From NCBI GenBank assembly GCA_013298165.1, contig JAAFJU010000001.1:1-64000 (forward strand): a stretch of DNA of 64,000 nucleotides, in the 5' to 3' direction. Below are positions 17,336 through 24,768 of the stretch, piece by piece; within the stretch, counting starts at the first letter, position 1, and every line of letters starts with the position of its first letter. The translations under genes were made by a program, and so were the position numbers. Source of the stretch: Synechococcales cyanobacterium bin31.maxbin.ball.101. Its GTDB lineage: Bacteria; Cyanobacteriota; Cyanobacteriia; Leptolyngbyales; Leptolyngbyaceae. The notes under the pieces were generated by a model, which saw nothing but the letters and a program-made list of their open reading frames with translations, did no database searches and had not been told where the DNA came from.

Positions 17336-18418
17336 CTAGATCAAGTGAGGAAACACCGATCGCACGGCAGGGTGAATCAGTTTACCAGCGCGCACATTGA
17401 CCCCAAGCGCTAAGGCAGGATCCTGTTCGATCGCCCCTAACCCACGGTCGGCCAATTTCAAAACGTAGGGTAATGTGCTGTTATTTAAGGCTTGGGTTGC
17501 TGTCCAGGGCACCGCACCGGGCATATTGGGGACGCCATAGTGAAGTACGCCGCTGTCGCTGTAGGTCGGTGCGCTGTGGGAGGTGGGATGAATGGTTTCA
17601 ATGCAGCCTCCTTGATCCACGGCAACATCCACCACGACGCTGCCCGATCGCATCTGAGCAATCAACGATCGGGGTACTAAAGTCGGTGCTTTCTTCCCTG
17701 GCACCAAAACAGCCCCAATCAATAGGTCAGCCTGAGGTACTACCGCCTCGATCGGGCTTATCGAGCTATACAGCAACGTCACACGAGATCCAAAAAGATG
17801 TTCTAGCTCAGTCAACCGATCGACATTGACATCCAAAATCGTCACCTGCGCCCCCAATCCGATCGCCATCTTCGCCGCCTCACTCCCCACCACTCCCCCA
17901 CCCAAGATCACTACGTTTCCCGGCGCAACTCCCGGAACGCCACCCAGCAAAACCCCTCGTCCACCCTGCTGACGCTCTAGAAAGCGCGCGCCGATTTGAA
18001 CTGAGAGTCGCCCTGCGATCGCACTCATGGGCATTAACAGCGGAAGTCGGCGATCGGAGGTCTCGACAGTTTCGTAGGCAATCCCGCAGACTCCCGATCG
18101 CAGCAGTGCGGTAGTCAAAGCTTCATCTGCCGCTAGATGTAAATAGGTGAATAGAATTTGGTCGTTCCGTAAAAAGCCATATTCCGGCGGCAACGGCTCC
18201 TTGACTTTGACAATCAAATCCTGTGCCCAGGCAGATTCCTTGGATGCGATCGTCGCCCCCGCCGCTTCATAATCGCCATCCGAAAACCCAGAACCCTCGC
18301 CTGCGTTGGTTTCAACCACGACAAAATGATGCCGATCGACCAAAGCTCTGACGCTACTCGGACTCAAACCGACTCGAAATTCTTGATCTTTCGTTTCTTT
18401 GGGAAGTCCAATGCGCAT
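17336..18418 (-). CDS. ald: alanine dehydrogenase
   Basis: NAD-dependent interconversion of alanine and pyruvate plus ammonia. The 360-aa protein starts MRIGLPKETKDQEFRVGLSP, the alanine dehydrogenase/PNT N-terminal domain, has the Rossmann motif VVILGGGVVGSEAAKMAIGLGAQV and ends with VPNMPGAVPWTATQALNNSTLPY and a short C-terminal domain. The ATG at 18418 fits the family length; earlier in-frame codons add a tail without homology. It stands alone and is divergent from the hli gene. Confidence 0.95.
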   Translation of the reverse strand: MRIGLPKETKDQEFRVGLSPSSVRALVDRHHFVVVETNAGEGSGFSDGDYEAAGATIASKESAWAQDLIVKVKEPLPPEYGFLRNDQILFTYLHLAADEALTTALLRSGVCGIAYETVETSDRRLPLLMPMSAIAGRLSVQIGARFLERQQGGRGVLLGGVPGVAPGNVVILGGGVVGSEAAKMAIGLGAQVTILDVNVDRLTELEHLFGSRVTLLYSSISPIEAVVPQADLLIGAVLVPGKKAPTLVPRSLIAQMRSGSVVVDVAVDQGGCIETIHPTSHSAPTYSDSGVLHYGVPNMPGAVPWTATQALNNSTLPYVLKLADRGLGAIEQDPALALGVNVRAGKLIHPAVRSVFPHLI

Positions 18419-18546
18419 TATTTTTAACCTTAAGTCGGGATGGATAGCGATCGGTAATCTCCACCTTAGCCCGTCACCCAAGACCCGTAAGGTCACGCTA
18501 TGTTAAGCACAGACGTAACGAATTATTAATCCACAGGTTTTTTATC

Positions 18547-18735
18547 ATGGCAGATCCAAAATCCGTGACAACTCCCACGAGTGTTCCCAAGTTAGACGAA
18601 CCGAAGGCGGGATTCAGTACCTATTCTGAACGGCTGAATGGTCGGGCGGCAATGATGGGGTTTGTGATTGCGCTCGCGATCGAGTACGCCACAGGACAGG
18701 GTGCCTTGACTTGGCTGGGACTTATTTCTCCCTAA
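18547..18735 (+). CDS. hli: high-light-inducible protein (CAB/ELIP/HLIP)
   Basis: A 62-aa single-helix thylakoid protein. The chlorophyll-binding motif ERLNGRAAMMGFVIALAIEY is complete, with Glu, Asn-Gly-Arg and the following hydrophobic helix. HLIPs bind chlorophyll and carotenoid and protect photosystem assembly under stress. The soluble N-terminus is ~27 residues. A strong terminator follows at 18770, so the gene is probably transcribed alone. The symbol is generic because the paralogue cannot be chosen. Confidence 0.93.
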   Translation: MADPKSVTTPTSVPKLDEPKAGFSTYSERLNGRAAMMGFVIALAIEYATGQGALTWLGLISP

Positions 18736-18769
18736 TGTTCCCGATGGAACGAATGGCTGAATGAAGAGT

Positions 18770-18800
18770 GAAGGGTTCTGTATGGAACCCTTCATTTTTT
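18770..18800 (+). terminator. intrinsic terminator of the hli gene
   Basis: GAAGGGTTC (18770-18778) and GAACCCTTC (18785-18793) form a 9-bp stem with a 6-nt loop and are followed by A and six T. Confidence 0.9.
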
Positions 18801-19064
18801 ATGAGAGATGTTAACCAAACTTCAGGGTTACGATTTGTAACAGCTTTGGGGGAGCGGCGGGTGCCGATCGGGGCACTCCATGGTCTCATCCTGGGGGTTG
18901 CAGGCGTGAATGTGCTGCTTGGAAGCTTTGATGGGGAAGCGTCTCAGGTGGTTCTGGGGTTGGGGTTTATGGTTGTGGGGTTGGTGGGGCGATCGAAGTT
19001 TTTGATCAAACGTCGGTCAAGACTCTATGAAAACGATCCCCATTCAGGTAAAAATGAGACATAA
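18801..19064 (+). CDS. small putative membrane protein, unknown
   Basis: An 87-residue frame with two hydrophobic segments (PIGALHGLILGVAGVNVLLG and VVLGLGFMVVGLVG) and a basic, then polar C-terminus (KFLIKRRSRLYENDPHSG). I do not recognise the family. The ATG at 18801 directly abuts the hli terminator and has no Shine-Dalgarno, so either the start is downstream or translation is weak. psbY begins 24 bp after its stop, so the two may be cotranscribed. Confidence 0.5.
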   Translation: MRDVNQTSGLRFVTALGERRVPIGALHGLILGVAGVNVLLGSFDGEASQVVLGLGFMVVGLVGRSKFLIKRRSRLYENDPHSGKNET

Positions 19065-19088
19065 CATTGTTGCTTGAGAGACGGGACT

Positions 19089-19214
19089 ATGGATTTTGAT
19101 TTTCGGATTTTGGCAGTCTTAGCACCTTTGGCTGTGGCGGCAGGTTGGGCTGGGTTCAATATCCTCGGTGCAGCGCTCCAACAGGTTCAACGGTTCATGA
19201 ATAAAGAAGACTAA
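19089..19214 (+). CDS. psbY: photosystem II protein Y
   Basis: A 41-aa protein, [19 protein letters not shown] followed by [20 protein letters not shown]. The single transmembrane helix and the W..FNI...ALQQVQ pattern match PsbY, a small subunit at the periphery of photosystem II near cytochrome b559. It is too short to be picked up by most length cut-offs. It follows the small membrane frame at 18801 and ends 114 bp before the convergent phospholipase D-like gene. The family match is strong for such a short protein. Confidence 0.9.
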   Translation: MDFDFRILAVLAPLAVAAGWAGFNILGAALQQVQRFMNKED

Positions 19215-19328
19215 TGTTTCTCGCAGGCGATCGTTTCGCTGATGCAGAGACCGTTTGACGTTGAATCAATCAAAGACCGATCGCCGTTGCACTGATTTAT
19301 GTTTGGTGGAACTGCGATCGGTTTTGTT

Positions 19329-20777
19329 TTAGCTGGGTTCTTCTTCTGAAGCCGTCTCTGGCGCTTGGCAGGAGAGTCCGGGGATGGCGTCCTTGGAGAG
19401 GCGATCGAATTCTCGTTGGTAGTGGGCGGCGATCGTGGGATTTTCAATCACCATCAGGGTTTCGTCATTTTTGTGGTTTCCGGCTTTGGTCCAGTTGTGG
19501 GAGCCGAGGATGACCGTGGTGCGATCGAAGATGGCGAATTTGTGGTGCAGCAGGTCGCCGGGTTTGAGTTTGGGGACTGCGACTAGGGCGGCGGGGGTGG
19601 GCCAGGGCTGGGCTAGGACTCGTTGTTTCGGTTTGCGGGCTGGGCGAGATGCTTTTTTCGGCGGTTTAGCACCTGATTTTTGACGGCAGGGTGAGTCGAT
19701 CGGTAAACCTAGCATGTCCAGGCTATTGCTGTAGTTGCGCTTGGCGAATCCCGGTTCAAAGAGACCTCGCACCGTGACGTTTCGTCCAGGTAAGGCGGAT
19801 AGGCGGTTTGAGAGTTCGGGATCGGAGAAGACGAAGAGGGCAAGGTCGAGGGAGCTTTGAGCTTTGTCTGCGACTTCGGCGATCAGGCCGTTACTGCTGC
19901 GGGTCCAAGGTTGCTTTGGTTTTGACGGAGAGAAATGGAGTTTGAGTTGAGATGTTCCCACGGTGAAGGTTTGCACAGGCCGATCGGGTTTGTGGGTTTT
20001 AAATTTTCGATCGCGGGACATCAGATCAAATTCTTGCCCAAAAGCTTGGGCCACTTCAGCGCTATTAATTTTGATCAAATTATTGGCATTCCCTCGGCTG
20101 CTGAGGTTGGTCAGATCGCCATGAATATCCGAAGAAGTCCAGTTAGCGGAGGTGACGATCGTGGTTTTGCCATCAATCACCATGAACTTGTGGTGCATTA
20201 ATCCGTCGCCCTTAGAGCCATCCGATCGGTCATCGACGCGAGAAATTTTGGCCTGATCCAACATCACGAGGGCATCACGGGTTTGGATTTCCTCTGGGGT
20301 GAGAGTTCCATCGTGATTGGCATCGATCAGGGCTTTATTGTCCTCGTAGCGCTGCCGTTCACGTTTATCTAGCGTTTCGATTTGATCGGGTGTCAGTCGG
20401 CTGTAGGGCGTAGAATATTGATTTTCCAAAACGACTTGGATCCTGACTCCGGCTTGGGCACGATCGGCCAGGGCCTTGGCAATGCGAGGAAGGCGAAATT
20501 CTTGAACGGCGATTTTGATGTCGGTTTTGGCGGTGGCGATCGTCGTGATTAAAATTTGTTCAAAGTTGTCGCCCGATCGAGTGAGGTTGCGATCGGCTTC
20601 TTGATAATCTGAGGCTTCGCTCTGGTTGAAGTAGACCTGAATGGCGTTGTCTTGGGGAAGAGCAGGGAGGGTTTTGATCTCGGCGATGGGGGTTGGACGA
20701 TCGGTTTGGCAGCCGATGAGCGACAGTATGGCCCAGCCCAATGCGAAGCCCATGCTCTGTCTTATGATTTTCGTCAT
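19329..20777 (-). CDS. phospholipase D-like lipoprotein with EF-hand insert
   Basis: A 482-aa protein with a lipoprotein-type signal (FALGWAILSLIGC, Cys23 as probable lipidation site). Two PLD domains are shown by HxKx4D motifs: H195/K197/D202 (HHKFMVIDG) and a C-terminal HHKFAIFD with GSHNWTKAGN. Between the first beta-strands and the first HKD motif lies a full 12-residue EF-hand loop, DANHDGTLTPEE (D152-E163), suggesting Ca2+ binding. Two HKD motifs make one active site for phosphodiester chemistry; phospholipase, nuclease or cardiolipin-synthase-like activity cannot be separated. ATG at 20777 with AGGA eight bases upstream. Confidence 0.85.
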   Translation of the reverse strand: MTKIIRQSMGFALGWAILSLIGCQTDRPTPIAEIKTLPALPQDNAIQVYFNQSEASDYQEADRNLTRSGDNFEQILITTIATAKTDIKIAVQEFRLPRIAKALADRAQAGVRIQVVLENQYSTPYSRLTPDQIETLDKRERQRYEDNKALIDANHDGTLTPEEIQTRDALVMLDQAKISRVDDRSDGSKGDGLMHHKFMVIDGKTTIVTSANWTSSDIHGDLTNLSSRGNANNLIKINSAEVAQAFGQEFDLMSRDRKFKTHKPDRPVQTFTVGTSQLKLHFSPSKPKQPWTRSSNGLIAEVADKAQSSLDLALFVFSDPELSNRLSALPGRNVTVRGLFEPGFAKRNYSNSLDMLGLPIDSPCRQKSGAKPPKKASRPARKPKQRVLAQPWPTPAALVAVPKLKPGDLLHHKFAIFDRTTVILGSHNWTKAGNHKNDETLMVIENPTIAAHYQREFDRLSKDAIPGLSCQAPETASEEEPS

Positions 20778-20847
20778 CGCGCTTTTCCTGTTGGCAAAAC
20801 TTTGGCCTAGATTGCCCTTATGGAACGAAAGCGCCACAATAGATCCG

Positions 20848-20882
20848 GGCGAACCGCCCCCCGGCCCCCAATTCTGGGGGAG
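20848..20882 (+). repeat. GC-rich hairpin repeat, family 2, copy 1
   Basis: GGCGAACCGCCCCCCGGCCC then CCAATTCTGGGGG; CCCCCA and TGGGGG pair around ATTC. Related copies are at 52504-52542, 56507-56541 and, inverted, 59856-59895. It lies just upstream of the cysteine desulfurase start. Confidence 0.75.
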
Positions 20883-20918
20883 AAAGAAAAGAATTGATGT
20901 CCCTCAGTCTCCGACTTC

Positions 20919-22061
20919 ATGCAAATCTATTTGGATTACAGTGCTACGACTCCGACGCGCAGTGAGGTCATCGATCTCATGGCGACGGTCATGCGCGAGC
21001 AATGGGGCAATCCGTCGAGCCTGCATCACTGGGGCAACCGCAGCGCGACGCTGCTAGAACAGGCCCGATCGCAGGTGGCCGCTTTAATCAATGCACCAGC
21101 GGAGTCTGTGGTCTTCACCTCAGGCGGAACGGAAGCAAACAATTTGGCGATCTTTGGGATCACGCAGCAGTATTCCACGCCCCAACATTTAATTATTTCC
21201 AACGTCGAACATTCCGCCATCTCCGAACCCGCAAACTGGCTCGAAACCCAGGGCTGGCAGATCACGCGCCTCCCTGTGGATCACTTCGGGTTAGTGGCTC
21301 CAGAGGCGTTGGCGCAGTCGATTCAGCCCAATACCGTCTTGGTGTCCGTCATCTGGGGTCAAAGCGAAATCGGTACCGTACAGCCGATCGCAAAACTGGG
21401 TTCGATCGCCCACGATCGGAACGTCCTGTTCCACACCGATGCCGTCCAAGTCGCGGGTCGCCTGCCGATCGATGTGGCGACGCTACCTGTGGATTTGCTA
21501 TCCCTCTCCAGCCATAAAATCTACGGTCCCCAAGGCGCAGGTGCGCTCTATATCAAACCGGGCATGACGATGCGGCCAATCCTGTATGGCGGCGGACAGG
21601 AATCGGGTTGGCGATCGGGGACGCAGGCGATGGGGACGATCGCGGGCTTTGGCTTGGCGGCGGCGTTAATCGAAGCGGAACGGGTGGCTGAAACGGCCCG
21701 ACTGACGGCGTTGCGCGATCGCCTCTTCAACCAACTCCTCGGCACCGCCCTCAAACCCACGGGCAGCCTGCACGATCGTCTGCCCCACCACGCCAGCTTT
21801 TGCCTCCCTGACAGTGATGGCCAACAGCAAAATGGTAAAACCCTCGTCCGTCAACTGAATCTGGCCGGAATCGGGATCAGTGCAGGCGCAGCCTGTAGCA
21901 GCGGCAAATTAGAACCGAGTTTAATTTTGCGGGCGATCGGCTATGACGATCGGATTGCGAAGACGGGGATCCGCTTGACTGTGGGATCTCGAACGACGAT
22001 GGAAGACGTGGACTGGACGGCGATCGTGATTCGACAAGTGCTGGAACGTATGGGGTTGTGA
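20919..22061 (+). CDS. cysteine desulfurase (NifS/IscS family)
   Basis: PLP enzyme that removes sulfur from cysteine to supply Fe-S cluster assembly. The 380-aa protein has the start IYLDYSATTPTRSEV, SGGTEANNLAIFG, His98 in SNVEHSA, the PLP Lys200 in SSHKIYGPQGAGAL and the catalytic Cys326 in GAACSSGKLEPS. It is an IscS/NifS-type (group I) enzyme rather than SufS. The gene is divergent from the phospholipase D-like gene, with a repeat in the gap. No iscU or nifU lies beside it. Confidence 0.93.
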   Translation: MQIYLDYSATTPTRSEVIDLMATVMREQWGNPSSLHHWGNRSATLLEQARSQVAALINAPAESVVFTSGGTEANNLAIFGITQQYSTPQHLIISNVEHSAISEPANWLETQGWQITRLPVDHFGLVAPEALAQSIQPNTVLVSVIWGQSEIGTVQPIAKLGSIAHDRNVLFHTDAVQVAGRLPIDVATLPVDLLSLSSHKIYGPQGAGALYIKPGMTMRPILYGGGQESGWRSGTQAMGTIAGFGLAAALIEAERVAETARLTALRDRLFNQLLGTALKPTGSLHDRLPHHASFCLPDSDGQQQNGKTLVRQLNLAGIGISAGAACSSGKLEPSLILRAIGYDDRIAKTGIRLTVGSRTTMEDVDWTAIVIRQVLERMGL

Positions 22062-22063
22062 GC

Positions 22064-22121
22064 CAAAAAAAAGGGTTATTCACAAAGCCTGGAAACGAAT
22101 CGACAGGGTTTGTGAATAACC
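22064..22121 (-). terminator. strong hairpin with T-tract only on the minus strand
   Basis: GGTTATTCACAAA (22074-22086) and TTTGTGAATAACC (22109-22121) pair perfectly, and the stem extends to 18 bp with one mismatch (GCCTG/CAGGG). Eight or more A precede it on the + strand, so the U-tract forms only in transcripts moving leftward toward the 3' end of the cysteine desulfurase gene. On the + strand nothing T-rich follows. It may stop antisense transcription or be a mobile palindrome. Confidence 0.6.
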
Positions 22122-22332
22122 ACAGCATGAGCAAAGAGAATTTGGCTTTAACCCATTCATCTATGAAACTGATCTAACACCATATCTAGCGTTTGGGCAA
22201 GCCCTTTTGCCAACTTATTTAGCGTTTTTTCTATTTTCCAGGCGGGGCGGGCGATCGAAGAACCTCCGACATCCCCAAGAAGGTATCAAATCCGATACAA
22301 TTCGTGGGTTCATTCCGTGGGGGACGAGTGGG

Positions 22333-23490
22333 ATGGTTAATGTGCAGGTGAAGGCGGCGGTGAAGCGTGTCGGGATCGTGGGTGGGGGCCAGTTGGCTTG
22401 GATGATGGCAACGGCGGCGAAAAAATTAGATCTAGAATTATTGATTCAAACTCCCAGTCAGGCGGATCCAGCGGTGTCGATCGCCACAGAGACGGTGTTA
22501 GGTTCTGTGGTGGATCCGCAGGCGACAGCGAGTTTAGCAAACCGTAGCGATGTGGTGACATTTGAGAATGAGTTTGTGGATTTGGATGCGCTGTCGCTGT
22601 TGGCGGAACGGGGCGTTTGCTTTCGGCCTTCTCTAGCATCGTTGTCGCCATTGCTGAGTAAATACGATCAGCGTTGCTTTTTACGCGATCGAAATCTACC
22701 TACGCCTAGTTTTTCCAGACTTTCGGAAGCGTTTCAATCCGGCGTCAAAATTCAGTTTCCCTGCGTGTTAAAAACCTGTCGTAATGGTTATGACGGTTAC
22801 GGCACCTTTATTGTTAAAACCCAAGCTGATTTGGATGATGTATTAACGAAAGTTCCCGCGATCGATTTGCTGTTGGAAGATTTTGTGCCGTTTAAGCGGG
22901 AACTGGCGGTGATGGTGGCGCGATCGGTGTCGGGCGAAGTCGCCGTTTATCCCATTGTTCAAACGCATCAGGAGAATGCCGTATGTCGTTGGGTAAAAGT
23001 GCCGATCGACTTGCCTGCGGGTCTTGCACAACAGATTGATGCGATCGGGCGATCGATCGTGGAGCATTTACAGTTTGTCGGCATCGTCGGCATCGAGTTT
23101 TTCCAAACCACAGACGATCGGGTTTTGGTCAACGAAATTGCACCCCGAACTCATAATTCGGGTCATTACACTTTAGATGCGTCGGTCACATCACAGTTTG
23201 AGCAGCAATTGCGGGCGATCGTGGGTTTGCCGTTAGGAAATCCAGCATTGAACTGTGCGGGGGCGGTGATGGTTAATTTATTGGGATTTGAGTCGGCAAC
23301 TTCGGACTATGCCGAGGTTCGATCGCGGTTGGCTGAGATTCCCGGTGCGACGGTGCATTGGTATGGCAAGTCGGAGGCCCGAGTGGGACGGAAGCTGGGC
23401 CATGTGACGGTTTGTTTGGATTCGGTGTCAGAGGTGGAAATGGAGGCGATCGTGCAGCGGGTGGAAGGGATTTGGTATGGAGAGTTATGA
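22333..23490 (+). CDS. purK: N5-carboxyaminoimidazole ribonucleotide synthase
   Basis: ATP-grasp enzyme of purine synthesis that carboxylates AIR to N5-CAIR. The 385-aa product has RVGIVGGGQLAWMMATAAKKL at the N-terminus, CVLKTCRNGYDGYGTFIV, and the ATP-grasp/metal segment VNEIAPRTHNSGHYTLDA, all diagnostic of PurK. The ATG at 22333 is chosen because earlier in-frame codons code for a Phe/Arg-rich tail without homology. purE is not adjacent. A Uma2 gene follows 39 bp downstream. Confidence 0.95.
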   Translation: MVNVQVKAAVKRVGIVGGGQLAWMMATAAKKLDLELLIQTPSQADPAVSIATETVLGSVVDPQATASLANRSDVVTFENEFVDLDALSLLAERGVCFRPSLASLSPLLSKYDQRCFLRDRNLPTPSFSRLSEAFQSGVKIQFPCVLKTCRNGYDGYGTFIVKTQADLDDVLTKVPAIDLLLEDFVPFKRELAVMVARSVSGEVAVYPIVQTHQENAVCRWVKVPIDLPAGLAQQIDAIGRSIVEHLQFVGIVGIEFFQTTDDRVLVNEIAPRTHNSGHYTLDASVTSQFEQQLRAIVGLPLGNPALNCAGAVMVNLLGFESATSDYAEVRSRLAEIPGATVHWYGKSEARVGRKLGHVTVCLDSVSEVEMEAIVQRVEGIWYGEL

Positions 23491-23529
23491 TGGTGGTACG
23501 GGACGTTTTGAACCGATCGGAGATGACCT

Positions 23530-24207
23530 ATGATCACGACGATTAGACCGCAACAGTCTTCACAATCTGATGCAAAACCCATACTCAATGAGTATGTTTT
23601 GTTGCGAGGAATTACTTGGGAGACATTTCAAGCTTTGATGATTGAGTTGGAGTCTCAGCCGAGTAAACACCTCACCTATGACAATGGCTTGTTGGAGATT
23701 TGGATGCCTTTAGCGATACATGAGCGATACAAGAAATTCTTGGCCCGGTTGGTTGAGGTTGTGACTTTAGAGTCAGAGATAGAAATGTGTAGTTTGGGAT
23801 CTTGTACTTGGAGCCGGAAAGATTTATTGAAGGGTGTTGAAGCAGATGAATGTTACTACATTCAAAATGAAGCTATTATTCGAGGCAAGATGGCGATTGA
23901 TTTGACGATCGATCCACCCCCAGATTTGGCGATCGAGGTCGATGTGACGAGTTTGTCTTTGCCACGCTTGCCGATCTATGGAGCCTTGGGTGTTCCGGAG
24001 GTGTGGCGTGTTTATGAGGGTGTTGTTCAGATTTTGGTGTTGCAGGATGGGGACTATGGGGTAGTCGATCGATCGGTTTCTTTGCCGTTGATGACGACGG
24101 TGATATTGCAGGATTTTTTGGATCAAGCTCCTCTGATGGGAGAAACGAGTTGGGCGAGGATGGTGCAGCAATGGGTCCGAGGCGCTCAGGATTCAGCTCA
24201 GCTTTAG
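23530..24207 (+). CDS. Uma2-family (DUF820) putative nuclease
   Basis: A 225-aa Uma2 protein with RGITWETFQALMIELE and LTYDNGLLEIWMPLAIHER near the start and the PD-(D/E)xK core PPPDLAIEVDVTSLSLPRLPIYGALGVPEVWRV. The usual Lys of the motif (commonly in a KLPIYA-type helix) is replaced by Arg (PRLPIYG), so catalytic activity is uncertain. It is the second Uma2 gene in the window and is convergent with an AT-rich membrane-protein frame. Role unknown. Confidence 0.87.
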   Translation: MITTIRPQQSSQSDAKPILNEYVLLRGITWETFQALMIELESQPSKHLTYDNGLLEIWMPLAIHERYKKFLARLVEVVTLESEIEMCSLGSCTWSRKDLLKGVEADECYYIQNEAIIRGKMAIDLTIDPPPDLAIEVDVTSLSLPRLPIYGALGVPEVWRVYEGVVQILVLQDGDYGVVDRSVSLPLMTTVILQDFLDQAPLMGETSWARMVQQWVRGAQDSAQL

Positions 24208-24216
24208 AAAGGACTG

Positions 24217-24609
24217 CTAAATGTAAGTTGCCACCTGTAAAAAAATAAGAAAATTGGAACACATCAAAAAAATATTACTCCACAACCAATAAAAATTCCT
24301 TGTGTATATTGAGCGGGCAATTGATATAAGAAATAGAAATACTTGAATTGAAAATATAGGGTAGCAACTTCTAAGGATTGGCTCCGTCAAAAAACGAATT
24401 GCCTTATATAAAAAATCTTTCTCATCAAGGATACGGTAAGACGATTCTATATTGAACTCAAGAAATACTGCTGATACTAAAAGCCAAATATAAAGATCTA
24501 AATTCCAAATCCCAAAAGGATTACGAAAACTCCTTTTCTCAACAGCTTTCATTCTTAAAAATATTACGAAAGGAGCGATTGTTACCCAAATTAAGATAGC
24601 TGAGTTCAT
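24217..24609 (-). CDS. AT-rich putative membrane protein, unknown
   Basis: A 130-residue frame with three or four hydrophobic segments (AILIWVTIAPFVIFL, LDLYIWLLVSAVFLEF, IFSIQVFLFLISIA, LWSNIFLMCSNFLIFLQV). I do not recognise it. It has clearly lower GC than all its neighbours, which suggests recent acquisition or a decaying gene. I use the ATG at 24609; an earlier GTG at 24663 is possible. No Shine-Dalgarno is evident. The frame could also be fortuitous in AT-rich DNA, although its membrane periodicity argues for a real protein. Confidence 0.45.
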   Translation of the reverse strand: MNSAILIWVTIAPFVIFLRMKAVEKRSFRNPFGIWNLDLYIWLLVSAVFLEFNIESSYRILDEKDFLYKAIRFLTEPILRSCYPIFSIQVFLFLISIARSIYTRNFYWLWSNIFLMCSNFLIFLQVATYI

Positions 24610-24702
24610 AAGATCATTGGTTTCATAACACTCGACTCTATAGCGTTCCGTCCGATTTAACACAGCTCGTCGCCATTCTCTTAGGCATCATTGCAGGTGC
24701 AT

Positions 24703-24743
24703 AAAAAAGTCCCCGATCGCCGCATGGACGATCGGGGACTTTT
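24703..24743 (-). terminator. bidirectional intrinsic terminator after rnj
   Basis: AAAAGTCCCCGATCG (24705-24719) and CGATCGGGGACTTTT (24729-24743) make a perfect 15-bp stem with a 9-nt loop. On the minus strand it ends rnj; T-tracts are present on both strands. Confidence 0.93.
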
Positions 24744-24768
24744 CTATTCATTCACCAAACTCACGTCA

